Positions 6,975 to 15,292 of a stretch of 15,764 nt of DNA are shown here, piece by piece. This DNA is from MGBC163016 sp964469815 (lineage in GTDB: Bacteria > Actinomycetota > Coriobacteriia > Coriobacteriales > Eggerthellaceae). The DNA lies in contig CAYXZC010000044.1 of NCBI GenBank assembly GCA_964469815.1, positions 1 through 15,764 of the forward strand. The letters run 5' to 3'. Position 1 is the first letter of the stretch; every line of letters begins with the position of its first letter. A program made the position numbers and the translations under genes. Under the pieces are notes generated by a model. The model made no database searches, was not told the origin of the DNA, and saw only the letters and a program-made list of their open reading frames with translations.

Positions 6975-8272
6975 CTATGCCTCTGGGTCTCCGTATTTAC
7001 CGCCTGTCTTTGGTAACCAAATAGCTGAGAGGATTCCAGAAATCAGCACACATGTGCCCATGAAGAGCATCACTGTTGTGGCAGTTCCGGTCATGGCGAT
7101 GAACTGCGCGGCCAATAAAGGACCGAAGAAGCGACCAATGAGCGCTATTGTAGAGATAACACCCGGGCCAGTACCACGAAGATCTTCCGGATAGCATTCT
7201 GCCATAGCAGTGTTATGCAAAGGGGTGATCGAATTGCTAAATCCATAACAAAGGAAGATCCCGAATATCACTGTAGGAACCGCTGCGAACAAACCGAAAG
7301 CCATATATGCTGCAAATGCACAGACTGCTGTAAGGATACTCGCAACGATTATGGTTATTTTCCTGCCAAATTTATCCGATAAAGCAGGGAAGACGATAAT
7401 TCCCACAAACATTCCTGCTGTAACGAATGTTGTCACTAAGGATGCCGATGCTAGATCCATTCCAGCAGATTGAGCTGCGGTCACCGTATAAGCTTGGTAC
7501 GACATGAGGCAGAATTGCCAGAAGATATAGATGATCCCATATTTCCATGTGATGGGCATCTTCAGAACGCGTATCATCTTATCGCGTCCCTCGGTCTTAT
7601 CCTCTTCACGGATACGGGCTTCTTGAGCTCCAACTTCGGTGTCTTTAGGCGAACCGAAAGGATATGTACCCACTTTGGCAGGATCNNNNNNNNNNTAACT
7701 GCCACGATGATTCCGATTATTCCTATCACGGTAAAGCACCCACGCCAACCAAAGTTCATGATCAGTTGAGGAAATAGAACACCACCGATTATGCCTGCGC
7801 AGGAACCTCCAAGCGTAACCACCGTCATTCCCTTGCCTCGCATATTCGGAGCGAACCAGGTGCTCACGAGCTTAGGAAGCACAGCCGAAGCAGTGCCGGA
7901 AGCAAATACGCCAGCAAGCGCATAGAAAATAATCGCGGTCAGCACATTGCTGGTGAACTGTCCAGTTACTATAAGGAACACCCCGAGTCCACATACGGCA
8001 AGCGAGAGTGTCTTACGCAATCCGATCCGATCGACCAGATTGCCCCAAAGGAATGATAGCCCCGCATAGCACAAACCGTAGACCGATGTCGCAAGAGCAA
8101 GGTCAGTGGGCTGGACTCCCAGATCAGATGCGATCGAGGTCATGCAGATTCCGAAAATTGCTAGGCTCCATACGCAAATCAATTGCGAAAGGAAACCGCT
8201 ACCCGATGCGACCCAAGCATAGGATGATTTCCTTCGGATCGCCTGAGCATTATCATTTGTTGTTTCAGTCAT
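6975..8272 (-). CDS. MFS transporter, interrupted by an assembly gap
   Basis: Two open segments, 8272 down to the N run and from it down to 6975, together make one 12-TM major facilitator of about 430 residues. The first half carries GNLVDRIGLRK, the loop 2-3 motif; the second half carries SDKFGRK. The ten N (7686-7695) leave the two halves out of frame by one base, which fits a placeholder gap of wrong length rather than a true frameshift. The missing part lies at the end of the first six-helix bundle, before the central loop DPAKVGTYPFGS. ATG at 8272 follows AGGAGA with 7-nt spacing and lies 27 bp after the 4Fe-4S gene. It is likely a carboxylate or aromatic-compound carrier; the substrate is not readable. 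Confidence 0.85.
7686..7695. other. Assembly gap (10 N)
   Basis: Ten undetermined bases lie inside the MFS gene at 6975-8272. For the frame to be intact the true length must be 2 modulo 3 (for example 8 or 11), so 10 is probably a placeholder. Confidence 0.97.
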
Positions 8273-8299
8273 AGTATTCTCCTCTATGAGATGAGAGGT

Positions 8300-8653
8300 T
8301 TAATTGAAGCCTTGATCTCCAGGCAGGAAAACAGCACATCCATTACCATGGGATTTAAGTGAAGATGCCACTTCTTCTACAGGGATGACCTCTATGCAGT
8401 TCGCAAGACAATGAAGCTCACATGCTGCAGGCTTGCCTTCTGCAGTACGCACCTTGCACAGATCGCACAGATCCGATGGGATCGGAACATAGTTCCACAT
8501 CCACTTATCCTCATCGATCTGAATCGGTCCCTCTTCGCTCAATTTGATCCCCCATTCATCTAGGGAAAGATCATGTTCCTTTCTGCACGTGATCTCACAT
8601 GAATGGCATCCGGTGCAGAATTTATAATCGATCACCATCGCATTTTGACCCAT
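8300..8653 (-). CDS. Short DmsB-like 4Fe-4S electron-transfer protein
   Basis: This 117-residue protein has Cys13, 16, 19 and 23 (C-x2-C-x2-C-x3-C) and a second group Cys63, 66, 78, 82 and 86. That fits two [4Fe-4S] clusters of the DmsB/NrfC type, but the protein is far shorter than the usual four-cluster DmsB (about 200 residues). It has no signal peptide, and no membrane anchor subunit is encoded nearby, so the pair with the molybdoenzyme is probably soluble. It likely feeds electrons into the 755-residue catalytic subunit encoded 29 bp upstream. ATG at 8653 follows AGAGGT. Short carriers of this kind accompany several dehydroxylases of gut Eggerthellaceae; that parallel is an inference from memory of the family. 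Confidence 0.88.
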   Translation of the reverse strand: MGQNAMVIDYKFCTGCHSCEITCRKEHDLSLDEWGIKLSEEGPIQIDEDKWMWNYVPIPSDLCDLCKVRTAEGKPAACELHCLANCIEVIPVEEVASSLKSHGNGCAVFLPGDQGFN

Positions 8654-8682
8654 TCTTGAACACCTCTTTTCTTCAGATCGAC

Positions 8683-10950
8683 TCAGTCATCAAGACTATT
8701 CACTTTGCTTATCTTGCAAACAACATTCTTATAAGGCGCGCCATATCCGAGTTTGCTCGTGTGGAAGTTCGGAATGAGGCTGTTGATCCAAGCTTTCTTT
8801 ACGCCGAACAAATTCGGAGCCTCACCGTCTTGTTCGGGGAACCACCATCCATGCTGTGCATGGACAACCCCTGGCTTTATCGTCTTGACCAAGTGTGCTT
8901 TCTCAACAGCACGACCGAACATGTTCTCAATAGCAACCCAATCACCCTCAGATATCCCATACTTTTCAGCATCCTCAGGATTGATCTCAACGATCGGATC
9001 AGGGTTCAAATTACGCAAGGATGGTATTTGCCTGTGTTCAGAGTGGAACATAGCGATATTGCGTGCACCGGTAGTAAGAACCAAAGGATATTCCTGGCGC
9101 TCTTCCGGGGTCATCTTATCGCTTCTTGGGCTAAAATCAGGCTCTTCGTAATAAGGCAACGGATCCTCATCGTAGTGCTCGTAAAGAAGTGAATAGAATT
9201 CGATCTTTCCTGTGATAGTGTTGAACCCGGGTTGTCCATCAGAGCGCAAAAGCCCTTTCTCATATTTTCTGTATTCGAATGGTTGCTGGTGTATGCCCTC
9301 TTCGCGAAGGTCATTGAAAGTAAAATCGTATTGGGTTCCGATCTGCTCGGTGAAGAACTCCTCCGCAGTATTCCATTTCCAAAAATCCGGATTCAACCGC
9401 TTACCAGCCCAAAACAGGATCTCAAGATCGGATTTGCAATCCCCAACATCTACGGCTTTATTCATAGCTCCCAGAAAATGTGTGTTCCTACCGAAGTGAG
9501 GAAGCACGACTCCATCATGCTCGGCAAATGTGGTCAAAGGAAGGAACATATCGCAGTAAGCCATAGCAGTCGGGGTCATGAAGATATCCTGATCCACACC
9601 GAATTCAGTCTGCTCAAGCTGCTTTCCCCAACGCTCGGGCTCGGCAAGAGTGGTATTTGCCATGCCATTCGTGCCGAAGAACCAAGCCATCTTCATTGGA
9701 TATGGCTCTTCATTCTCTGCATATGCAAGAAGAGAATCCGGATGCGCACCAGGAAATGTATTGTAGAATGCTTTGAATTCCGGAAGGCATGCCCTTGCAG
9801 CCCAAACATCCGGGTCAAGGTTTTCACTACATTCATAGCGCCATTTACCCATGAAGCTTGTAGGGACAGAAAGCGTTACCCCGCCCGGTATATCGAAATA
9901 TCCACAGACAGCTACTAGATACAAAACAGCCTGACCAGCTTGAACGCCGTTGGTTTCAGTATCTATCGCCAATCCCCAAAGAAGGCTTGACGGTGAATTC
10001 ATGGCGAATGCACGTGCAGCCTCCCTGATCATATTGGCAGGTACGCCGGATATCTCCTCAACAATCTCCGGAGGATATTCCTTCACGCGCTCCTTCAGCT
10101 CATCGAAACCGTATGTCCATTCTTCAACGAATTCATGATCGTATAGATCCTCACCTATTATCACGTTGAGCATCCCTAAAGCAACAGCCGCATCCGTTCC
10201 GGGACGAAGTTGAAGATGGAACTCTGAACGAGTTGCAAGCCATGTTACGCGCGGATCGACGATGATGAGCTTCGACCCTCTCTTCATCAGATCGATAACC
10301 GCATGACCGAATAAACCATCAGGATTCGAATAGATGGGATTCTTCCCCCATATGAGAATATACTTTGGCACTTCATAGCGAGGATCATCATAACGATCCG
10401 GGAAGAAAGCAGCGTAATCCATCTCAGGATATCCAGCTCCGAGAAGGAAGTCGGCTACAGCACATCTTGGTCCATAACAAGAGTACCCGGACATCATGAA
10501 GCTTGCATTAGGTGTACCCAAAACCGCACTGCCCATAGGAGGCGCATATAATGTGGATTCTCTACCGGTTCCTTGAAAAACGTAGATGCTCTCAGGCCCC
10601 CATTTTTCTTTTATCTCTTTAACCTTCTTTTCTATGATGTCAAGGCATTCATCCCATGTGCTCTCACGCCAAGCGTCTTTTCCCCTGTCAGCCCTATCTC
10701 GCACCATAGGACGAACAATGCGCTTTTCGTTATACATGACCTCATCTAGAGCAATGCATCTTGGACAAAGCCTTCCATGCGTGATCGGATGATCAGGATC
10801 GCCTTCGACCTTGATTACTTTTCCATCTTTGACATGTAGGAACATCCCACATCCTACAGGATGGTCTCCCGGCGGTGACCATGCACACGTACGAACCTTA
10901 AGTACGCCATCCTCCTCGAATCTCCAATTACTATCAGACATATCTCCCAC
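8683..10950 (-). CDS. Molybdopterin (bis-MGD) oxidoreductase, candidate aryl dehydroxylase
   Basis: The 755-residue catalytic subunit belongs to the DMSO reductase superfamily. The N-terminal cluster region reads Cys22, Asp29-His30, Cys34 and Cys62 (with Cys65). Asp29 sits where many relatives have Cys, so the [4Fe-4S] cluster may have an Asp ligand. SGYSCYGPRC (154-163) lies where the Mo ligand is found; Ser157 or Cys158 are candidates. VDPRVTWLA and LRPGTDAAVALGM bind the first pterin; the molydopterin-binding C-terminal domain begins near LVLTTGARNIAMFHSEHRQI. No Tat signal is present, so it is cytoplasmic. With the short ferredoxin, two MFS carriers and a divergent LysR, it resembles catechol-dehydroxylase loci of Eggerthella and Gordonibacter; the substrate is unknown. 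GTG 10950 is the furthest start, but ATG 10941 (MSDSNW) is a good alternative as the AGGAG lies only 2 nt before the GTG. Confidence 0.93.
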   Translation of the reverse strand: MGDMSDSNWRFEEDGVLKVRTCAWSPPGDHPVGCGMFLHVKDGKVIKVEGDPDHPITHGRLCPRCIALDEVMYNEKRIVRPMVRDRADRGKDAWRESTWDECLDIIEKKVKEIKEKWGPESIYVFQGTGRESTLYAPPMGSAVLGTPNASFMMSGYSCYGPRCAVADFLLGAGYPEMDYAAFFPDRYDDPRYEVPKYILIWGKNPIYSNPDGLFGHAVIDLMKRGSKLIIVDPRVTWLATRSEFHLQLRPGTDAAVALGMLNVIIGEDLYDHEFVEEWTYGFDELKERVKEYPPEIVEEISGVPANMIREAARAFAMNSPSSLLWGLAIDTETNGVQAGQAVLYLVAVCGYFDIPGGVTLSVPTSFMGKWRYECSENLDPDVWAARACLPEFKAFYNTFPGAHPDSLLAYAENEEPYPMKMAWFFGTNGMANTTLAEPERWGKQLEQTEFGVDQDIFMTPTAMAYCDMFLPLTTFAEHDGVVLPHFGRNTHFLGAMNKAVDVGDCKSDLEILFWAGKRLNPDFWKWNTAEEFFTEQIGTQYDFTFNDLREEGIHQQPFEYRKYEKGLLRSDGQPGFNTITGKIEFYSLLYEHYDEDPLPYYEEPDFSPRSDKMTPEERQEYPLVLTTGARNIAMFHSEHRQIPSLRNLNPDPIVEINPEDAEKYGISEGDWVAIENMFGRAVEKAHLVKTIKPGVVHAQHGWWFPEQDGEAPNLFGVKKAWINSLIPNFHTSKLGYGAPYKNVVCKISKVNSLDD

Positions 10951-11199
10951 AACTCCTCTCTGTCAACTCTGTTCGGCTTTACCACCGAAACAATATCTTC
11001 ATTCTGAGGAAGATGCGCCCGATATGCTCCTTCGACCTGCAAAGGAAATGCAGCAAGTTTTGATTGCGCATCAACTTAAGATTGCTTGAAAGGTATGCAG
11101 AATATGAAAGGCTACCTTTCGATTCTTGAATAGCACATCCAAACGCTTGGATGACGATGCATCGATTTGTTATAGTGAATAAGAAGGATTCTGAGATGG
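10951..11199. promoter_or_regulatory. Divergent promoter region with two dyads (molybdoenzyme operon / LysR)
   Basis: Two perfect inverted repeats lie here. GAAAGGTA (11088-11095) pairs with TACCTTTC (11113-11120) across 17 nt. CATCCAA (11136-11142) pairs with TTGGATG (11147-11153) across 4 nt. A possible LysR promoter is TTGGAT (11147-11152), 18-nt spacer, TATAGT (11171-11176). The second dyad covers that -35, so binding there could repress the regulator. No clear promoter for the leftward operon was identified. The dyads are seen directly; LysR binding is inferred from position. Confidence 0.45.
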
Positions 11200-12102
11200 T
11201 TGGAGACTTCTGTGCTTTTGGAATGGCTTGATGAGTTTCTTTGCGTAGCCCGATATATGAACATCTCGAAAGCTGCTCAAAAACTCAATGTATCCCAATC
11301 CACATTGAGTCGCCATATGAAGCAGCTTGAGAACGTCATCGGATTTCCTCTTTTATCGCATGAGAGCAACTACATCGCCCTTACAAGATCTGGAAGAATG
11401 TTCGCTGATGATGTTGAACCAATCCGAGAATCACTCCAAGATCTGATCACTAGATGCAAATCATCTTCAAATGAACTTGATATAACGCTTACCGTTCATG
11501 AACACCCCTATATGGACAACTCAATATCCGATTACTTGCATCTTTTGGATTCTGTTTCGATAAAGCTTGGAAGAGCGCGTATAAAGTATCGAACCCTTTA
11601 TCGACAATCCTTATTGAATGCGCTGAAAGATAGAACTTTGGACATCGGATTCTTCTATTCAAGAGCAGATTCCATCGCCAGTCTTGAGAATGAATTCCAG
11701 GTGCGCTTCCTAAACAATATATCCTTCGGAATTTGGGTCGACAAAGAAAATAGCACTTTTTCCGACAAAGAAATCGTCGGCATCAAGGATCTTGAGGCTG
11801 TATCAATACTCACCCCTAACGACACTTACCACCCATTTCGAAATGCGTTGATAGCTTCTTTCGAAAACGAAGAAATAGGACTCCCCAGATTCAAGATTGT
11901 CAATACCGAAACGAGAAGCGAATTCTATAGGGAAGCACATTCGGATGCGGTCTTCATTCTACCTGCATCCATGAATATCAATCCTAGTTTAGTCTATCGA
12001 AATGACCTTAGATTCATCCCCTTAGATGAATCGTTCCAACTTGGAGCATATGCGATATGTCGAAAAGAAGACGGATTCTTTTCCGATATTGACGAGCTAT
12101 GA
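11200..12102 (+). CDS. LysR-family transcriptional regulator of the dehydroxylase-like operon
   Basis: The 300-residue protein has the N-terminal winged helix (residues about 6-64: NISKAAQKLNVSQSTLSRHM, then QLENVIGFPLLSHE) and a LysR effector domain. It is divergent from the molybdoenzyme operon, so it probably senses that operon's substrate. The start is a TTG at 11200, preceded by AAGGA (11184-11188) with rather long spacing; an ATG at 11196 is out of frame and stops early, and GTG 11212 is a less likely alternative. The gene is visibly richer in A/T-ending codons than the sirtuin operon just downstream, as is the operon it faces, which hints that regulator and operon moved together. It ends 42 bp before the next gene. 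Confidence 0.92.
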   Translation: METSVLLEWLDEFLCVARYMNISKAAQKLNVSQSTLSRHMKQLENVIGFPLLSHESNYIALTRSGRMFADDVEPIRESLQDLITRCKSSSNELDITLTVHEHPYMDNSISDYLHLLDSVSIKLGRARIKYRTLYRQSLLNALKDRTLDIGFFYSRADSIASLENEFQVRFLNNISFGIWVDKENSTFSDKEIVGIKDLEAVSILTPNDTYHPFRNALIASFENEEIGLPRFKIVNTETRSEFYREAHSDAVFILPASMNINPSLVYRNDLRFIPLDESFQLGAYAICRKEDGFFSDIDEL

Positions 12103-12144
12103 TCTTTGGCAAAGCTACATGGCATTCGATGAAAGCGTAAGGTT

Positions 12145-12855
12145 ATGCCAGACACCATGAATACCGACGAGCTTATCAACGAGCTGCATGCGCTCGAAGA
12201 CAAGAGCGTGAGTCTCTCGGTCATCCCCGCACCTGATGAGGTGGATACTGCCTGGTGCCTTCGCTTTCTGCGTGCGATCCGCGATACTGCTTTTGCAACC
12301 GTGGATGAGACGGGTCGTCCGAACGTGCGCATAATCGATGTGATGGCTGTATCGAAAAGCCGTCTTTATTTCCTAGCACCCCGTGGGAAGGCGTTCCATG
12401 CGGACGTCATGCGCGAGGGGTTCGTTGCCATCGTTGGGCAAACGCCCGATTTCCGAACCTGCCGCCTAAGGGGCGAAGCTACACGCATTGATGAGAAGGA
12501 TCAACACGCTTTCGTGGATGCGTTATTCGCTTTGAATCCTGGGATGGATATCCTATACCCTGAAGATCGACGCTATATTTGCGATGTCTTCTATATAGAA
12601 AATGGTGAAGGTGAGTACTTCGATCTTGGCCAGCAGCCTATATTTCGCAAAGCCTTCAGATTGGGTGATGCATCTCTTGTTCCTCATTCCTACATCATCG
12701 ATGGCACATGCATCGAATGCGGCAGATGCGCGCAAATCTGCCCTGAATCATGTATCGAAGCAGGATGCCCCTATAAGATCGATCAGACCCATTGCCTACA
12801 ATGCGGACTTTGTGTCGAGGTGTGCCCGACCTACTCCATTGTTAAACAGAAGTAA
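12145..12855 (+). CDS. PNPOx-like flavin-fold protein fused to a 2x[4Fe-4S] ferredoxin domain
   Basis: The 236-residue protein has two parts. Residues about 35-165 form a pyridoxamine-phosphate-oxidase-like split barrel (FATVDETGRPNVRIIDVMAV, then LYFLAPRGKAFHADVM), a fold that usually binds FMN or F420. Residues 189-228 form a ferredoxin with two full motifs, Cys189-x2-Cys-x2-Cys-x3-CysPro and Cys217-x2-Cys-x2-Cys-x3-CysPro. The fusion suggests an electron path from the iron-sulfur clusters to a bound flavin and on to a small substrate; the reaction is unknown. It is followed after 48 bp by the class M sirtuin and probably shares its transcript. ATG 12145 has only a close TAAGG before it; ATG 12157 is an alternative start. 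No clear promoter is visible in the 42 bp after LysR. Confidence 0.88.
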   Translation: MPDTMNTDELINELHALEDKSVSLSVIPAPDEVDTAWCLRFLRAIRDTAFATVDETGRPNVRIIDVMAVSKSRLYFLAPRGKAFHADVMREGFVAIVGQTPDFRTCRLRGEATRIDEKDQHAFVDALFALNPGMDILYPEDRRYICDVFYIENGEGEYFDLGQQPIFRKAFRLGDASLVPHSYIIDGTCIECGRCAQICPESCIEAGCPYKIDQTHCLQCGLCVEVCPTYSIVKQK

Positions 12856-12903
12856 AAGAACTAGAACGATCCCATCGGTGCTTTGTGCCAAGAAAGGATG
12901 AAC

Positions 12904-13818
12904 ATGGATGACGCAAATCGCAAGATCGCTGAGCTTGCTCAGACTCTGAATGAATGCGATAGCTTGATCATCGGAGCCGGTGCCGGCCTTTCCACCGCAG
13001 CTGGCCTTACCTATACCGGAGAGCGTTTTGAAAGATACTTCGGGGATTTCGCAGCTAAGTACCCATTCCGCGATATGTATTCCGGAGGCTTCTACCCATA
13101 CGAATCCCTAGAGGAGCACTGGGCTTACTGGAGCCGGTATATCTGGATCAACCGATACGCACCCATCCTTAAGGGCACTTACGATAAGCTGCTGGATATC
13201 ATAGGTAGCAAAGATCATTTTGTCCTTACGACCAATGTGGATCACTGTTTCCAACGCGCAGGCTTCGATAAGGAGCGTCTATTCTACACTCAGGGCGATT
13301 ACGGTCTCTTTCAATGCTCCAAGCCCTGCTACGATAAAACATGGGACAACTACGATGCCGTAAAAACCATGGTTAAAGCTCAAGGATTCATCATCGAGAA
13401 CGACGGTGCTTTGACGATCCCTGAAGGTGTGCAGCCATCGATGGTCATCCCGTCCGATCTGGTTCCCGAATGTCCCGAATGCGGCGGCACGGTGTCGATG
13501 AACCTACGAGCTGATGATTCTTTCGTTGAAGACGACGGGTGGAAGCGCGCCTCTGCCCGCTACAGCAATTTCGTGAAAACCCGTTCTGAAACGGATGGTG
13601 ATCTGCTTCTTCTTGAATTGGGCGTTGGTGCGAACACACCCGCTATAATCAAGTACCCCTTCTGGCAAATGACGATGAAACGACCGAACACTACATATGC
13701 TTGCGTGAATCTAGGTGATGCTTACGCGCCATTCGAGATCGCGGATCGCTCCATTTGCATAGATGCTGATATCGATGAGGTCTTGGATCGTCTATGCGAT
13801 AGAGAGGATCAGCGATGA
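12904..13818 (+). CDS. sirTM: Class M sirtuin (SirTM), protein ADP-ribosyltransferase
   Basis: The 304-residue Sir2-family enzyme shows GAGAGLSTAAGL (24-35) for NAD binding, TTNVDHCFQRAGF (109-121) with Asn111, and TQGDYGLFQC with Gln130 where deacetylating sirtuins have the catalytic His. Zinc is held by Cys138, Cys142, Cys188 and Cys191. This Asn/Gln pattern marks class M sirtuins, which in Staphylococcus and Streptococcus transfer ADP-ribose from NAD to lipoylated GcvH-L instead of deacetylating. The next gene encodes the matching macrodomain and overlaps by 4 bp. ATG 12904 is chosen because AAAGGA lies just upstream at good spacing; TTG 12883 and ATG 12898 are in-frame alternatives with poorer sites. 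The target protein in this organism is not evident. Confidence 0.93.
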   Translation: MDDANRKIAELAQTLNECDSLIIGAGAGLSTAAGLTYTGERFERYFGDFAAKYPFRDMYSGGFYPYESLEEHWAYWSRYIWINRYAPILKGTYDKLLDIIGSKDHFVLTTNVDHCFQRAGFDKERLFYTQGDYGLFQCSKPCYDKTWDNYDAVKTMVKAQGFIIENDGALTIPEGVQPSMVIPSDLVPECPECGGTVSMNLRADDSFVEDDGWKRASARYSNFVKTRSETDGDLLLLELGVGANTPAIIKYPFWQMTMKRPNTTYACVNLGDAYAPFEIADRSICIDADIDEVLDRLCDREDQR

Positions 13819-14627
13819 CCAAGAACGATGAAAAAGCGGATCTGTTGACGCGCATATATGGAACTCTTCCCAAACTGGTCAAGATGCTCTTGGAAGAGCG
13901 CGGGCAAGGTGGAGATATCCCCGGCGAGCCGAAAGCTCAATGGGATCTTTTCCGCGCACTTGTGAACACTCGGCCTCCTATGCCTGCACCTGATGGTTTC
14001 TTGGGATTACAGGATGGGATGCTGAAAGACATACTTGCATATCGTGGTGCAACAGACCCAAAGGATATCATGGCTCTACCCGATCATCTGCACATGAAGC
14101 TCTGGCGAGGCGACATAACCACACTTGCCGCCGATACCATCGTGAATGCTGCGAACTCCCAGATGCTAGGATGCTTCGTGCCCGGACATCACTGCATCGA
14201 CAACGCCATCCATACATTTGCAGGCATCCAGCTTCGCCTCGAATGCGCGCGGATAATGGAAGCACAGGGCTTTGCCGAACCTACCGGAATGGCCAAGGTA
14301 ACGGATGCCTTCGATCTTCCCAGCAAGCATATCATCCATACGGTTGGTCCTATCGCTGAGGGAGTAGCCACAAAAACCGATAGGGCTCTGCTTGCGAACT
14401 GCTATACCGCATGCCTTGATGCAGCCTTCGGCCAGGCGTGCTCTTCGATCGCTTTTTGCTGCATAAGCACGGGTGTTTTCGGATTCCCAAAAGAAGAGGC
14501 TGCCAAGATAGCCCTCGATACGGTGGATGAATGGCTTGCAAATAACATTGAAGATCATGGCGACTTCGATGTCATCTTCAATGTTTTCTCTGCTGAAGAC
14601 GAGGCTATCTACCGACGACTTCTTTGA
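13815..14627 (+). CDS. Zinc-type macrodomain ADP-ribosyl hydrolase (SirTM partner)
   Basis: The 270-residue protein has a helical N-terminal extension (about 1-88) and a macrodomain starting at LWRGDITTLAADTIVNAAN; NAAN is at 111-114. The stretch GCFVPGHHCIDN (119-130) supplies Cys120, His125 and Cys127, the zinc ligands of the SirTM-linked macrodomain class. STGVFGFPKEEAA near residue 220 is the ADP-ribose-binding loop. Such enzymes remove the ADP-ribose that SirTM attaches, so the pair forms a reversible switch. The start codon overlaps the sirtuin stop (ATGA), which gives translational coupling. It is the last gene of the operon and is convergent with the membrane-protein gene. Confidence 0.93.
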   Translation: MTKNDEKADLLTRIYGTLPKLVKMLLEERGQGGDIPGEPKAQWDLFRALVNTRPPMPAPDGFLGLQDGMLKDILAYRGATDPKDIMALPDHLHMKLWRGDITTLAADTIVNAANSQMLGCFVPGHHCIDNAIHTFAGIQLRLECARIMEAQGFAEPTGMAKVTDAFDLPSKHIIHTVGPIAEGVATKTDRALLANCYTACLDAAFGQACSSIAFCCISTGVFGFPKEEAAKIALDTVDEWLANNIEDHGDFDVIFNVFSAEDEAIYRRLL

Positions 14628-14640
14628 GCGTGCTTGAAAT

Positions 14641-14661
14641 GCGGGGAATACACTTCCCCGT
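14641..14661. terminator. Hairpin between convergent genes, possible bidirectional terminator
   Basis: CGGGGAA (14642-14648), TACAC loop, TTCCCCG (14654-14660) form a perfect 7-bp stem, plus a G-T pair at the base. It lies 14 bp after the macrodomain stop and directly after the stop of the leftward gene. Neither side has a strong U tract, so efficiency is uncertain. Confidence 0.5.
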
Positions 14662-15225
14662 CTACTCCAAGACCTCGCTTTCGAGCTTACGGCGGTTCTT
14701 TATAGCCTCGTTTATTCCCAGCGCGATCACGATGAACCCTATGATGAATCCCATGATGAAGAACACCACACCTATAGCGATATCCCCAAGCCACATAACA
14801 TTATCGATCCCTACGATCTGTATCTCTGCAAGGATTCGCATCACACACGTAAGCATACCTATGACCGCACCGCACGCCAATGCTGAAAGCGATACGAAAT
14901 CCCATGGGATGCGATCGACTTCCGCAAAGCGCTTTCTGGCTGAGACGTATCCTACGCGCATCTGCATGACACCTGCAACGATCCCGGAGATCAGGATGGT
15001 CGCGATCAGCGGGATCTGAACGGGAACGAGCGAGAGCCCGAGGCTCGTGAGAATGGGCTTGCCGGATACATCGGCAACCTGATTCAGCATGATCGAATAA
15101 TATAGACTGAGTGTAGATCCAACGAGCAGGATGATAGCGCTCGTTTTCATGATCTTGCAATCTTCAGCTTCAAGCCTTTCGTCCTTCGGACCCATGATCT
15201 CATTGTATCTCTTGATCAAACCCAT
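14662..15225 (-). CDS. Four-TM membrane protein of unknown function
   Basis: The 187-residue protein has a charged N-terminus and four hydrophobic segments: about 27-48, 64-90, 111-131 and 143-170, each long enough to span the membrane. I do not recognise a catalytic motif. ATG 15225 follows AGGAG at 6-nt spacing. It lies 67 bp after the small XRE regulator gene and is probably transcribed with it. Such pairs of a tiny HTH repressor and a small multi-TM protein (often DUF-type) are common in Gram-positive bacteria and are usually autoregulated; their job is mostly unknown. Confidence 0.82.
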   Translation of the reverse strand: MGLIKRYNEIMGPKDERLEAEDCKIMKTSAIILLVGSTLSLYYSIMLNQVADVSGKPILTSLGLSLVPVQIPLIATILISGIVAGVMQMRVGYVSARKRFAEVDRIPWDFVSLSALACGAVIGMLTCVMRILAEIQIVGIDNVMWLGDIAIGVVFFIMGFIIGFIVIALGINEAIKNRRKLESEVLE

Positions 15226-15292
15226 GATTCGCTCCTATTCGCAGTCTTGATTCTTTGGTTGAATCCACTTCTTGTATCTTCGTGGTTTAGCT

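Noticed and set aside
9232..9918. 228-residue open frame on the plus strand (and a similar one at 8599-9192)
   Set aside because: Both lie antisense to the 755-residue molybdoenzyme and have no ribosome binding site or recognisable motifs.
12883..12903. TTG or ATG starts upstream for the sirtuin
   Set aside because: The AAAGGA ribosome binding site lies inside this stretch and is correctly spaced only for ATG 12904.
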